Shown piece after piece: positions 7,612 to 18,428 of a stretch of DNA of 64,000 bases (the stretch's first letter is position 1; each line of letters starts with the position of its first letter). The translations under genes and the position numbers were made by a program. The notes under the pieces were generated by a model. The model searched no databases and was not told the DNA's origin. It worked only from the letters and a program-made list of their open reading frames with translations. Source of the stretch: Comamonas serinivorans (GTDB lineage: Bacteria > Pseudomonadota > Gammaproteobacteria > Burkholderiales > Burkholderiaceae_C); assembly GCF_002158865.1 (NCBI RefSeq), contig NZ_CP021455.1, positions 2,542,001-2,606,000 on the forward strand, given 5' to 3'.

Positions 7612-9228
7612 TCACTCCCACTCGATCGTCGCCGGCGGTTTGCTGCTCACGTCGTAGGTCACGCGGTTGATGCCGCGTACCTCGTTGATGATCCGACTGG
7701 ACACTTTTTTGAGCAGCGCATAGGGCAGTTCGGCCCAGTCGGCCGTCATGAAGTCGCTGGTCTGCACGGCGCGCAGCGCGACCACGTAGTCGTAGGTGCG
7801 GCCGTCGCCCATCACGCCCACGCTCTTGACCGGCAGGAACACGGTGAAGGCCTGGCTGGTGAGGTCGTACCAGGTCTTGCCCGTGGCTTCGTCGCGGAAG
7901 TTGCGCAGTTCCTGGATGAAGATGTCGTCGGCACGGCGCAGCAGGTCGGCATACTCCTTCTTCACCTCGCCCAGGATGCGCACGCCCAAACCCGGACCGG
8001 GGAACGGGTGGCGGTAGACCATCTCGGGCGGCAGGCCCAGGGCCACGCCCAGTTCGCGTACCTCGTCCTTGAACAGGTCGCGCAGCGGCTCCAGCAGCTT
8101 GAGGCCCAGCTGCTCGGGCAGGCCACCGACGTTGTGGTGGCTCTTGATCGTGACGGCCTTCTTGCTCTTGGCACCGCCGGACTCGATCACGTCCGGGTAG
8201 ATGGTGCCCTGGGCCAGGAAGGTCGCGCCCTTCACGCCGTTGCCGCCCGCCTTCAGCTTGGCAGCCTCTTGCTTGAACACGGTGACGAACTCGCCGCCGA
8301 TGATCTTGCGCTTGGCTTCGGGGTCGCTGACGCCGGCCAGCTTGCCGAGGAACAGATCGCTGGCGTCGACGCGGATCACTTTGGCGTGCAGCTTGCCTTC
8401 GAACATGTCCATGACCATGTCGCCCTCGTTGAGGCGCAGCAGGCCGTGGTCCACGAACACGCAAGTCAGCTGGTCGCCGATCGCGCGGTGGATCAAGGCC
8501 GCGGCCACCGACGAGTCGACGCCGCCCGACAGCCCCAGGATGACCTCTTCATCGCCCACCTGCTCGCGGATCTTGGCCACGGCTTCCTCGATGTGGTCCT
8601 TCATGATCCAGTCGGGGTTCGCGCCGCAGATCTCGCGCACGAAGCGCTGCAGCATGGCCGCCCCCTGCACGGTGTGCGTCACCTCGGGGTGGAACTGCAC
8701 GCCGTAGTAGCCACGCGCCTCGTCAGCCATGCCGGCGATCGGGCAGCTGCCGGTGCTGGCCATCAGCTTGAAGCCGGGCGGCAGCTCGGTCACCTTGTCG
8801 CCATGGCTCATCCAGACCTTGAGCATGCCGTGGCCTTCGGCCGTGCTGAAGTCTTCAATGCCGTCCAGCAGACGCGTGTGGCCGTGGGCCCGCACTTCGG
8901 CATAGCCGAATTCGCGGTGGTCCGAGCCCTGCACCTGACCGCCCAGCTGGCTGGCCATGGTCTGCATGCCGTAGCAGATGCCGAGCACGGGGATGTTCAG
9001 CTCGAACACGGCATCGGGTGCACGGTCATCGACCTCGTACACGCTGGCGTGGCTGCCCGACAGGATCACGCCCTTGAGCTGGCCATCGGCCGCGAACTCG
9101 CGCACCCAGTCGCTGCTCACGTCGCAGGGGTGCACCTCGCAGTACACATGGGATTCGCGCACGCGACGCGCGATCAGCTGCGTGACCTGGGAGCCGAAAT
9201 CAAGGATGAGGATTTTGTTGTGTTGCAT
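7612..9228 (-). CDS. guaA: GMP synthase (glutamine-hydrolysing)
   Basis: 538 residues, close to the usual 525. It converts XMP, glutamine and ATP to GMP in the cytoplasm. The N-terminal class I amidotransferase domain has the nucleophile Cys in LGICYGMQ and the His-Glu pair in VQFHPEVTHT; the ATP-pyrophosphatase domain has the P-loop GLSGGVDSSV; the C-terminal dimerisation domain ends PPATIEWE as is typical. It lies 99 bp downstream of guaB on the same strand, so the two IMP-to-GMP steps probably share a transcript. The space between them carries one of the best palindromic repeats (9266-9317). Confidence 0.98.
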   Translation of the reverse strand: MQHNKILILDFGSQVTQLIARRVRESHVYCEVHPCDVSSDWVREFAADGQLKGVILSGSHASVYEVDDRAPDAVFELNIPVLGICYGMQTMASQLGGQVQGSDHREFGYAEVRAHGHTRLLDGIEDFSTAEGHGMLKVWMSHGDKVTELPPGFKLMASTGSCPIAGMADEARGYYGVQFHPEVTHTVQGAAMLQRFVREICGANPDWIMKDHIEEAVAKIREQVGDEEVILGLSGGVDSSVAAALIHRAIGDQLTCVFVDHGLLRLNEGDMVMDMFEGKLHAKVIRVDASDLFLGKLAGVSDPEAKRKIIGGEFVTVFKQEAAKLKAGGNGVKGATFLAQGTIYPDVIESGGAKSKKAVTIKSHHNVGGLPEQLGLKLLEPLRDLFKDEVRELGVALGLPPEMVYRHPFPGPGLGVRILGEVKKEYADLLRRADDIFIQELRNFRDEATGKTWYDLTSQAFTVFLPVKSVGVMGDGRTYDYVVALRAVQTSDFMTADWAELPYALLKKVSSRIINEVRGINRVTYDVSSKPPATIEWE

Positions 9229-9265
9229 GGCGAGTCTGCGGCCTGCCGCAATCGGTGAATGAAAT

Positions 9266-9317
9266 GAGTATGGCCTTGTTGCCGTTGATGAACCAACGGC
9301 AACAAGGCCATACTGCC
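9266..9317. repeat. GTAT-ended palindromic repeat, near-perfect
   Basis: 52 bp from GAGTATGG to CCATACTGCC. The two 21-nt arms (9267-9287 and 9294-9314) are perfectly complementary around the 6-nt loop ATGAAC, giving the core TTGCCGTTG...CAACGGCAA. It lies between guaB and guaA, so it would form a very stable hairpin in a shared mRNA. Confidence 0.92.
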
Positions 9318-9327
9318 TTTGACGGAC

Positions 9328-10797
<1,470 letters not shown>

Positions 10798-10913
10798 GGG
10801 TGAAAGCTCCAAAAACGCGATTTTACCCGGGTCTACCCCAGGGGCGCCAAGCCCGGTCGCCGCATGACCCCTGAAGGGCCTCACGCGCGATGCGGCTTCA
10901 CGCCACACACTCA

Positions 10914-10967
10914 GGCAGTATCGGCGGGCATTCGTTTTTGACTCATCGGCAACGACACCGTACTGCC
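10914..10967. repeat. GTAT-ended palindromic repeat
   Basis: 54 bp from GGCAGTATCGG to CCGTACTGCC. The right end has GTAC for ATAC, matching a changed base on the left side only partly. Core TTCGTTTTTGA...TCGGCAACG. It lies upstream of guaB. Confidence 0.75.
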
Positions 10968-11297
10968 ACAACTTGATCTGCAATGCGTTTGACCAAACGT
11001 CGCAGAGCAACCCATCCTGCACATCGCCGGCGACATAAAGCGCACGCCGATGATCACCCGCCCAGCCGGCGAGTTGCCCGCGTCGTTCGGCAGGCCCAAC
11101 ACGTGATCGGCGCCGAACGCCATGCCGGCCCCGCCCTCGTCGCCCGCGTTCTCGCCGTGAAGCCGGGCGACGAGGTTTCAGCCCAGCGCAGCATGGCAAC
11201 CAGCCGGGGCGCCAGCCCGCGCAGCACCTCGGCGTCGGCCGTGTTCGCGCTCAAGCGATGCGCCGCGCTGTGGCGACGGCGGTGAATCGTCTTTTGA

Positions 11298-11348
11298 GCA
11301 GTATTCATGGCCTGTCGATTGCGCATGAACGACATCAACACCATACCC
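11298..11348. repeat. GTAT-ended palindromic repeat
   Basis: 51 bp from GCAGTATTCATGG to CCATACCC with core CTGTCG...CGACA around GCATGAA. It lies just past the 3' end of the YihY-family gene. Confidence 0.75.
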
Positions 11349-11404
11349 ATGGCATCCATGCCTCATCCTGCGCAGCAGGCTTGCGCCGCCCTGCCCGGCC
11401 AGCC

Positions 11405-12718
11405 TCAACGCCACCCGCCCCGGCGCGCGCGGTGTGCGGCCTGGCGCAGGTTGGCACTCGGGGGCAGAAAGCCCGCCGCCACGGTGCCGTCACCCAAGGC
11501 GTCGGCCAGGCGCGGCGCGTCCAGGTTCAGCCGCTGCCACAAGGCGTGCGTGCTGGGGTTGTCACCAAACAGCAGCTGCGTCACCAGCGGCGCCAGCGGC
11601 GTCTGCGCGGGGTCGATCAGCAGCACCAGGCGCGGGTCGTCGCGCTCGGGCTCTTCGAGCAGCCCCACCCAGCCCATGGCCTGCAGCGCATCGAACGCGG
11701 GCTGCACCTGCTGCGCGTCCAGCCGCAGGCGCCGCGCCAGCCAGGGCATGCTGCGGCCGCGGGCCGGGCCGCGCTGGGCGCGCGCCAGCAGCTGCAGCAC
11801 CTCCAACGCCACCTGGAACTGCCAGCCGCCCGTGCTGGGCCGCCGCGCCACGCCGGCCATCAGTGCGGGCGCGTAGGCGGCCACCACCGCCCCCAGCAAG
11901 ATGATGAGCCAGGCCACGTAGACCCAGACCAGCAAGATGGGCAAGGTGGCAAACGCCCCGTAGATCAGCGAATAGGTGGGGATGTTGCTGAGGTACAGCC
12001 CGATGCCCCAGCGCCCCAGGCTGAGGCAAGCCGCGGCAAACAGGCCGCCCGCCAGCGCATGCGACCAGCGCACCGGCGTGTTCGGCACCAGCTTGTAGAG
12101 CAGGCTCAGCCCCAGCATCAGCAAGGCCACCTGGGCCGTGTTCAACAGCACGCCCATGCCCGGCGCGACGTCGTTCACCCAGCCGCGCGCTTCCGCCATC
12201 AGGAACGAGGTGATGGCCACGCTGCCGCCAGCCGCCACCGGCCCCAGCGACAGCACGGCCCAGTACAGCAGCAGGCGCTGCGCCCAGGGCCGCGACTCGC
12301 GCACCCGCCAGATGGCGTTCAACGTCTGGTCGATCGTGTAGATCATGGACAGCGAGGTGAACACCAGGCCCACCAGGCCCAACAGGCCCAACTCGTTCGC
12401 CTGTGCGGCGAACTGCGTCAGGTAGTCGAGCACGGACTGCGAGATGCTGCGCGGCACCAGGTTGTGCACCAGCCAGCGCTCCAGCGCGACCTCGAGCTCG
12501 CGAAACAGCGGAAACGCCGTGAAGATGGCCAGCATGACGGCCAGCAACGGCACCAGCCCCAGCATGGTCGTGAAGGTGAGCGAGCTGGCCGTGAGCGCCA
12601 GGCTATCCTGGTTGAAGCGCTCCCACAGCGTGAGCGCGGTGTTGCGCACCGGAAAATGCGGCAGCAGCGACTGCAGTCGCTCAGGCACCAGGCGGGACAA
12701 GCGTTTGATGACGCGCAT
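11405..12718 (-). CDS. YihY/UPF0761 family inner-membrane protein
   Basis: 437 residues. The first 290 carry six hydrophobic segments with the YihY (virulence factor BrkB-like) landmarks: LTASSLTFTTMLGLVPLLAV near residue 45, FTSLSMIYTIDQTLNAIWRV, and YSLIYGAFATLPILLVWVY with WLIILLGAVV near the end of the membrane part. The C-terminal 140 residues form a soluble, Arg-rich tail that includes winged-helix-like segments. The family was once called ribonuclease BN, which is wrong; its role is unknown. No promoter is obvious. The start at 12718 is near the 5' end of the frame. Confidence 0.92.
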   Translation of the reverse strand: MRVIKRLSRLVPERLQSLLPHFPVRNTALTLWERFNQDSLALTASSLTFTTMLGLVPLLAVMLAIFTAFPLFRELEVALERWLVHNLVPRSISQSVLDYLTQFAAQANELGLLGLVGLVFTSLSMIYTIDQTLNAIWRVRESRPWAQRLLLYWAVLSLGPVAAGGSVAITSFLMAEARGWVNDVAPGMGVLLNTAQVALLMLGLSLLYKLVPNTPVRWSHALAGGLFAAACLSLGRWGIGLYLSNIPTYSLIYGAFATLPILLVWVYVAWLIILLGAVVAAYAPALMAGVARRPSTGGWQFQVALEVLQLLARAQRGPARGRSMPWLARRLRLDAQQVQPAFDALQAMGWVGLLEEPERDDPRLVLLIDPAQTPLAPLVTQLLFGDNPSTHALWQRLNLDAPRLADALGDGTVAAGFLPPSANLRQAAHRARRGGWR

Positions 12719-12928
12719 GCGTCGCTATGATGCCACCACACAGGGCCAAGTGACCCATACTCCCCGCGTGCCCGTGCGGTTGAACCGTTGCATGGTCATG
12801 ATGGATTCCATGGCAGCGGATCAATCCACTGGGGTGCACCGGCGCTGCCGCTGTGAGGCCACCCTGCTGGGCCAACGCATGACATCCGGCCAGCCTGCTC
12901 GCCACCTACCGTCCCCTCAGACCCGCCC

Positions 12929-13324
12929 ATGCCGCCCATGCCGCGCACCGACAGCCACCGCCACGACATCCAGATTGGCGAAGACGCCTGGATCGCCCAC
13001 CTCGACGTGTCGGGGCGCGAACACACGGCCGTGCCCATCGACGACGCCCTGCAGCGCGCATCCGACCTCTGGAATGCGCTGGAGACGCTGTGCGACGCAG
13101 GCTGCTGCGGGGTGGACGCCTTCGACTTCGCGCCCGACAGCGTGCGCCAGGCCGCCGCAACCTTGGACCGCCGCCAGCTTGCCGCAGCGCTGCACGCCAT
13201 GCACCAGACCATCGAAGCCCTGCCCGTCAGCGTCGTCGTGAGCCAACGGCTCAACTTTGTGGGCGACAAACGCACGGTCCTGGCCTTGCTGGCCCACCTC
13301 CACCGCCACGTCCAGCCCACATGA
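12929..13324 (+). CDS. Small conserved hypothetical protein with CCGVDAFDF motif
   Basis: 131 residues, acidic to neutral, no signal peptide or membrane segment. The segment ALETLCDAGCCGVDAFDFAP near residues 50-70 with its paired Cys is the only distinctive part and resembles a small bacterial DUF6331-like family (from memory, not verified); the C-terminal half is helical. The stop overlaps the start of the DUF2069 gene (ATGA), so the two are translationally coupled. A start at 12938 is also possible. Function unknown. Confidence 0.65.
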   Translation: MPPMPRTDSHRHDIQIGEDAWIAHLDVSGREHTAVPIDDALQRASDLWNALETLCDAGCCGVDAFDFAPDSVRQAAATLDRRQLAAALHAMHQTIEALPVSVVVSQRLNFVGDKRTVLALLAHLHRHVQPT

Positions 13325-13935
13325 ACGCAGACCCGTCCACCAAGGCCACGCCGGACCGCACCGGGCCGGGCCCGGCTTCACAGGCCGACCCCGCCTCTTC
13401 TCTGACGCCTCATCGGGCCACTGGGGTCGCTGAAGCCGCGGGGGCCACGTCCTTGCCCCCCGCGCCAACCGGCGCCCAGCCCACGCCCAGCGCAGCGGGC
13501 CTGCAGGCGGCCCGGCGCACGCGCGCGGCGGCGGTGGCCTGTGTGCTGGCGCTCATCGCGCTGTGCATGGGCTGGGAGCTGGCCTGGGCGCCCACGGTGC
13601 CCGGTGGCTCGTGGGTGCTGGCGGCCAAGGCCCTGCCGCTGCTGCCCGCCCTGCCCGGGCTGCTGCGCTTGCGCATGTACACCTACCGCTGGCTCAGCCT
13701 GCTGGTGTGGCTGTACGTCACCGAAGGCGTGGTGCGCGCTGCGTCTGAAATGGGCCCGAGCCGGCTCCTCGCGCTGGCCGAGGTGGCGCTGGCTGCCGCC
13801 CTCTTCGTCGCCTGCAGCCTGCACGTGCGGCTGCGGCTGAAGCACGCTCGGGCCGCCGCGACTGGGTTGAGCACAGCAACCGACGGGACCACCGGAGCCA
13901 CGGCCATCCAGGCGGCAAGCAAGCACTCGGCCTGA
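13321..13935 (+). CDS. DUF2069 family membrane protein with long Ala/Pro/Thr-rich N-terminus
   Basis: 204 residues. The central part has four hydrophobic segments (from AAAVACVLALIALCMGWELA at about residue 70 to LALAEVALAAALFVACSLHV) and the YTYRWLSLLVWLYVTEGVVR block characteristic of DUF2069. The first 65 residues are low-complexity and hydrophilic, longer than family members I recall, and probably disordered in the cytoplasm. The start was chosen at the ATG overlapping the upstream stop. DUF2069 genes lie beside YihY-family genes in Burkholderiales, as here though divergently. Function unknown. Confidence 0.8.
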   Translation: MNADPSTKATPDRTGPGPASQADPASSLTPHRATGVAEAAGATSLPPAPTGAQPTPSAAGLQAARRTRAAAVACVLALIALCMGWELAWAPTVPGGSWVLAAKALPLLPALPGLLRLRMYTYRWLSLLVWLYVTEGVVRAASEMGPSRLLALAEVALAAALFVACSLHVRLRLKHARAAATGLSTATDGTTGATAIQAASKHSA

Positions 13936-14248
13936 TCGCCCCGCCCTTGCGCCCGCGCCATGGATGTCCTCGTGCTGCACTGGCAACAGGCCAGCGCATT
14001 GCGCGCCTGCAGTATCCAGCCCTCTTCGATGGGCAATCATCGGGCACCACCCCATACTGCCGCTCAAGATGGCACGACACGGCGTGCCCTCCACCCAGGC
14101 AGACCGCCCGTTGCCAGCCCGAGTGGGGTGATCGGAATCGCAAACGCCGAGGCCGCACCGCCTCGCCGCCATCGCGCATGCGATCACCAGCCGAAGGCGA
14201 CCCGCGTGGCCTGCGGCACAGCCGCCAGCAGGCACGTGGGGCGACGCG
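13936..14248. other. Intergenic stretch after DUF2069 gene
   Basis: About 310 bp between converging genes. It contains one palindromic repeat (14009-14061) and otherwise nothing I can name. Confidence 0.6.
14009..14061. repeat. GTAT-ended palindromic repeat
   Basis: 53 bp from GCAGTAT to CCCATACTGCC, inner core CTTCGATGGGCAATCATCGGG. It lies between the converging DUF2069 and rng genes. Confidence 0.75.
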
Positions 14249-15799
<1,551 letters not shown>

Positions 15800-15843
15800 G
15801 GCTTGCTCACATTGAATGGATGAGGGGCCATGCACGAGACATT

Positions 15844-15897
15844 GGCAGTATCACCCCATCCTCGTTATTCATTCAACGAGGATCAGGCCATACTGCC
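15844..15897. repeat. GTAT-ended palindromic repeat
   Basis: 54 bp from GGCAGTAT to CCATACTGCC; flanking TT and AA extend the end match to 10 bp. Core CCTCGTT...AACGAGG around ATTCATTC. It lies between maf and rng, in the probable operon spacer and just upstream of the rng start. Confidence 0.9.
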
Positions 15898-15902
15898 AAG
15901 CA

Positions 15903-16574
15903 TCAACGCCACCAACCCACTGTCTTGAGCAATTGTGCCGTCTCGAACAGCGGCAACCCCACGATGCCCGTGTAGCTGCCCGCCACGTGCGCCACAAACT
16001 GCGCCGCCAAACCCTGGATGCCGTAGGCCCCCGCCTTGCCCCGCGGTTCGCCGCTGGCCACATAGCGCGCGACGTCGGTCTCGTTCAGCGGCGCAAAGCG
16101 CACCGCCGACACCGACAGGGCGGCCGCCCGTTGCCCGCGCCAGGCCACCGTCACCGCCGTCAGCACCTGATGGGTGCTGCCCTGCAGCGCGCGCAGCATG
16201 TGCGCGGCATCGGCGTCGTCGGTCGGCTTGCCCAGGATGCGATCCCCCAGCGCCACCGTGGTGTCAGCGCACAGCACAGGCGCCTGGGCGAGGTCCTCGC
16301 CGGGGTCGATGCCGCCCTGGATCGCCAGGCCGGGCTGGCCCGCTGCGGCACGCGCCAGCTGTTGCAGCGCCCCATCCAGCTTGGCCTGGGTGACGCGCTG
16401 GACATAGTCCGCCGGCAGCTCGCCCACGCGCACGGCCTCCAGCGCCTCGGCTGCGGCGGCGTCAGCCGGCAACAACACCGCGTGCGGCACACCCAGCTGC
16501 GTCAGCAGTTGCGCGCGGCGCGGGCTTTGCGAGGCCAGCAACAGGCGGGGCGTGGCAAACGGGTGAGCAATCAT
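15903..16574 (-). CDS. maf: Maf-like nucleoside triphosphate pyrophosphatase
   Basis: 223 residues. Maf proteins hydrolyse non-canonical or excess nucleoside triphosphates (dTTP/UTP or modified nucleotides depending on subfamily) in the cytoplasm. The N-terminal LLLASQSPRRAQLLTQLG motif and the catalytic LCADTTVALGDRILGKP region are present; RFAPLNETDVARYVASGEP and GKAGAYGIQGLAAQFV complete the fold. The usual SPRR/ADT/KAGAY set is intact. The ATG at 16574 was preferred to a GTG five codons upstream. It is upstream of rng on the same strand with a palindromic repeat between. Confidence 0.95.
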   Translation of the reverse strand: MIAHPFATPRLLLASQSPRRAQLLTQLGVPHAVLLPADAAAAEALEAVRVGELPADYVQRVTQAKLDGALQQLARAAAGQPGLAIQGGIDPGEDLAQAPVLCADTTVALGDRILGKPTDDADAAHMLRALQGSTHQVLTAVTVAWRGQRAAALSVSAVRFAPLNETDVARYVASGEPRGKAGAYGIQGLAAQFVAHVAGSYTGIVGLPLFETAQLLKTVGWWR

Positions 16575-17092
16575 GGCTGGCAGGCGCACGCGGCGCGGGG
16601 TGGTGAACGGCGTGCGACTCTAGCGCATGGCGGGCTGGCTTCGCCGCCTCGCGCCACTTGGCGCATGCCAGGCGCTCACCGTCATCGCAGGCCCCGCCCG
16701 CGAACCTTCACAGGAGATTGGGGCATCACTTGTCGAAGCTGGCGCTCAGCGCACGCAGGTGTGTGGTCATCAACGCCCGGCTGCCTGGTATCCAACGCAG
16801 GCAGAGCCAGCCGCCATGGCACATGGATGGCCGCCTGTGCAGCTGCGCGCCAACCCGCCTCGCCACGGCCGCCCGCGGATGCATCACAGGGTCGACGTGG
16901 CCGATGGACGCTTGATTGCTCCAGGTATGGCGCCATTGGCAGCACTGCGGTGTCGTGCGCACCCCGTACTGGCCTGCTTCACCGATGTTGATGGTTTGTG
17001 CCGCACAGCAAAACAGACATTCCAGATCGTTGACCCGGCGGCCGTGGCGCGCCGATGATGACCGCAGAAGAGACGTCAACAGGAGACACCGC
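16575..17092. other. Intergenic stretch between maf and the first Bug receptor
   Basis: About 520 bp between divergent genes. A repeat-like stretch occurs at 16924-16974. The receptor's ribosome binding site AGGAG is at 17081-17085. Nothing else is recognised; short frames look like shadows. Confidence 0.55.
16924..16974. repeat. Probable degenerate GTAT-ended palindromic repeat
   Basis: 51 bp from GGTATGGCGCC to CCCCGTACTGG. The ends fit the family; the inner arms do not pair well. Upstream of the Bug receptor gene. Confidence 0.45.
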
Positions 17093-18130
17093 ATGAACGA
17101 CTTGAAGGCAACGACTCGGCGCAACACCGCATCGCATCTTGGCGGCTCCAGCAGGCGGGCCTTCGTGGGCAGCGCAGCAGGCTGGCTGGCCGGCGCCATG
17201 GGATCTGCAGCGTTGCCCAGCTGGGCATCTGACTCCGGCAGTCAGCCCATTCGCGTGGTGGTGCCTTTTGCCGCTGGCGGCTCCACCGATGCCCTGGCCC
17301 GCCTGTTTGCCCTGCACCTGGGCAAGCATCTGAAAGCGGTGACCTTGGTGGAGAACGCGCCCGGCGCATCGGGCACGCTGGGTGTGCAGAAGGTGATGCG
17401 CGCGCCTGCTGATGGGCGCACCTTGCTGTTGGGCATCACCGGTTCGCAGCTGATTGCGCCGGCCTTGCTGCCCACGGCCACCTACACCAGCGAGAAGGAC
17501 TTCATCCCCATTGGCCGCATTGCCCAGACGGGCGTGCTGGTGCTGGCCAACGGCCAGTTCGCCGGCAGCACCGTGGCTGATATGGTGGCCGAGTCCAAAA
17601 AGAGCAAGGTGCCGCTGGCCTATGGCACCTGGGGCAGTGGCTCGGGTGGCCACCTGGTGATGGAAAGCGTGCGTCAGCACACCGGCATGGCGCTGGACCA
17701 GGTGCCCTACAAAGGTGAGGCGCCCGTGATGCAGGCCATGTTGGGCGGTGAGCTGGCCTGGGGCACGGCGGCTGCCTCCATGGCGCTGTTGCAGCATGTG
17801 CAAAGCGGCAAGATCAAAGGGCTGGGCATCTCGGGTGGCAAGCGCTGGTCGCGCTTGCCCGAGGTGAAGACATTCGAGGAGCAGGGCATCCCGCAGGTGC
17901 CCGCCAGCTGGTTTGGCGTGTTCGTGACCAAGGGCACGGCACCCAGCGTGGTGCAGCGGCTGCGCCAAGCCTTCGATGCCGTGTATGTAGATCCACAGGT
18001 GCACCAAAGCTTGCGGAGCCTGGGGCTGGACCCCGATCCCATCAGCACGGCGGCATTCACCGAGCAGATTCGGCGCGAGGCCGACATCTGGCGCACATTG
18101 GTGGTGAGCAGCGGCGCCAAGGCCGTGTGA
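17093..18130 (+). CDS. Bug-family (tripartite tricarboxylate receptor, TctC-like) periplasmic binding protein
   Basis: 345 residues. A twin-arginine-like start (SSRRAFVGSAAGWLAGA) precedes a cleavage region near ASDSG, so it should be exported. The mature part has the Bug hallmarks: IRVVVPFAAGGSTDALARLF, VENAPGASGTLGVQKV, and DQVPYKGEAPVMQAMLGGEL. Bug proteins bind carboxylates such as tricarboxylates, nicotinate or amino acids and in a few cases feed TctAB; no tctA or tctB is near, so this is an orphan receptor. Ribosome binding site AGGAG lies 7 nt before the ATG. Ligand unknown. Confidence 0.93.
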   Translation: MNDLKATTRRNTASHLGGSSRRAFVGSAAGWLAGAMGSAALPSWASDSGSQPIRVVVPFAAGGSTDALARLFALHLGKHLKAVTLVENAPGASGTLGVQKVMRAPADGRTLLLGITGSQLIAPALLPTATYTSEKDFIPIGRIAQTGVLVLANGQFAGSTVADMVAESKKSKVPLAYGTWGSGSGGHLVMESVRQHTGMALDQVPYKGEAPVMQAMLGGELAWGTAAASMALLQHVQSGKIKGLGISGGKRWSRLPEVKTFEEQGIPQVPASWFGVFVTKGTAPSVVQRLRQAFDAVYVDPQVHQSLRSLGLDPDPISTAAFTEQIRREADIWRTLVVSSGAKAV

Positions 18131-18428
18131 TGGCATGACGCGTGCCCATGGGCTCAGGCGCGCTCACCATGCCGGGGGGCTCTGCGCCGCCATGGCGCCT
18201 GCCATGCGCTGCTCGAGCGGTGCCAAGCCCATCCAGGCTGTTTGAATGCCGCATTGGGACAAGTCAGGCGCGCAAACTCACTTTGCTTGGTTGTTTGGCA
18301 GAACATGACGCCCGTGAAATCGGTCGAAGCTTCAATGCGCTGCCATCCTTTGGAGATCCCACGAGACTGAACAACCTGGCGCACGTTGTTCAGACCAACA
18401 AGGCGCGCGTTGCCGCCTTGTTGGTGCA
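18131..18428. other. Intergenic stretch between converging Bug and lpdA genes
   Basis: About 300 bp. It holds two hairpins near the lpdA end: TGAACAAC...GTTGTTCA (18368-18392) and the stronger one at 18397-18422. No gene is seen. Confidence 0.6.
18397..18422 (-). terminator. Probable intrinsic terminator of lpdA
   Basis: AACAAGGCG and CGCCTTGTT form a perfect 9-bp stem with an 8-nt loop, directly after the lpdA stop on the minus strand and followed by a short T-rich tail. Confidence 0.55.

Larger units (their letters stand above)
10798..11404. other. Gene-poor stretch between guaB and the YihY-family gene
   Basis: About 600 bp. It carries two palindromic repeats (10914-10967 and 11298-11348) and presumably the guaB promoter near 10800-10900. 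Short open frames on both strands match nothing I recognise; they could be remnants of a lost gene. Confidence 0.6.

Noticed and set aside
8008..9258. Large antisense open frame over guaA (and similar ones over guaB, nrdA, rng, lpdA, fumC)
   Set aside because: High GC makes long antisense frames common; their His/Gln/Arg-rich translations match nothing.
12724..12764. Repeat-like stretch upstream of the YihY-family start ending CCCATACTCC
   Set aside because: Only one end matches and the length is short; kept out of the list.
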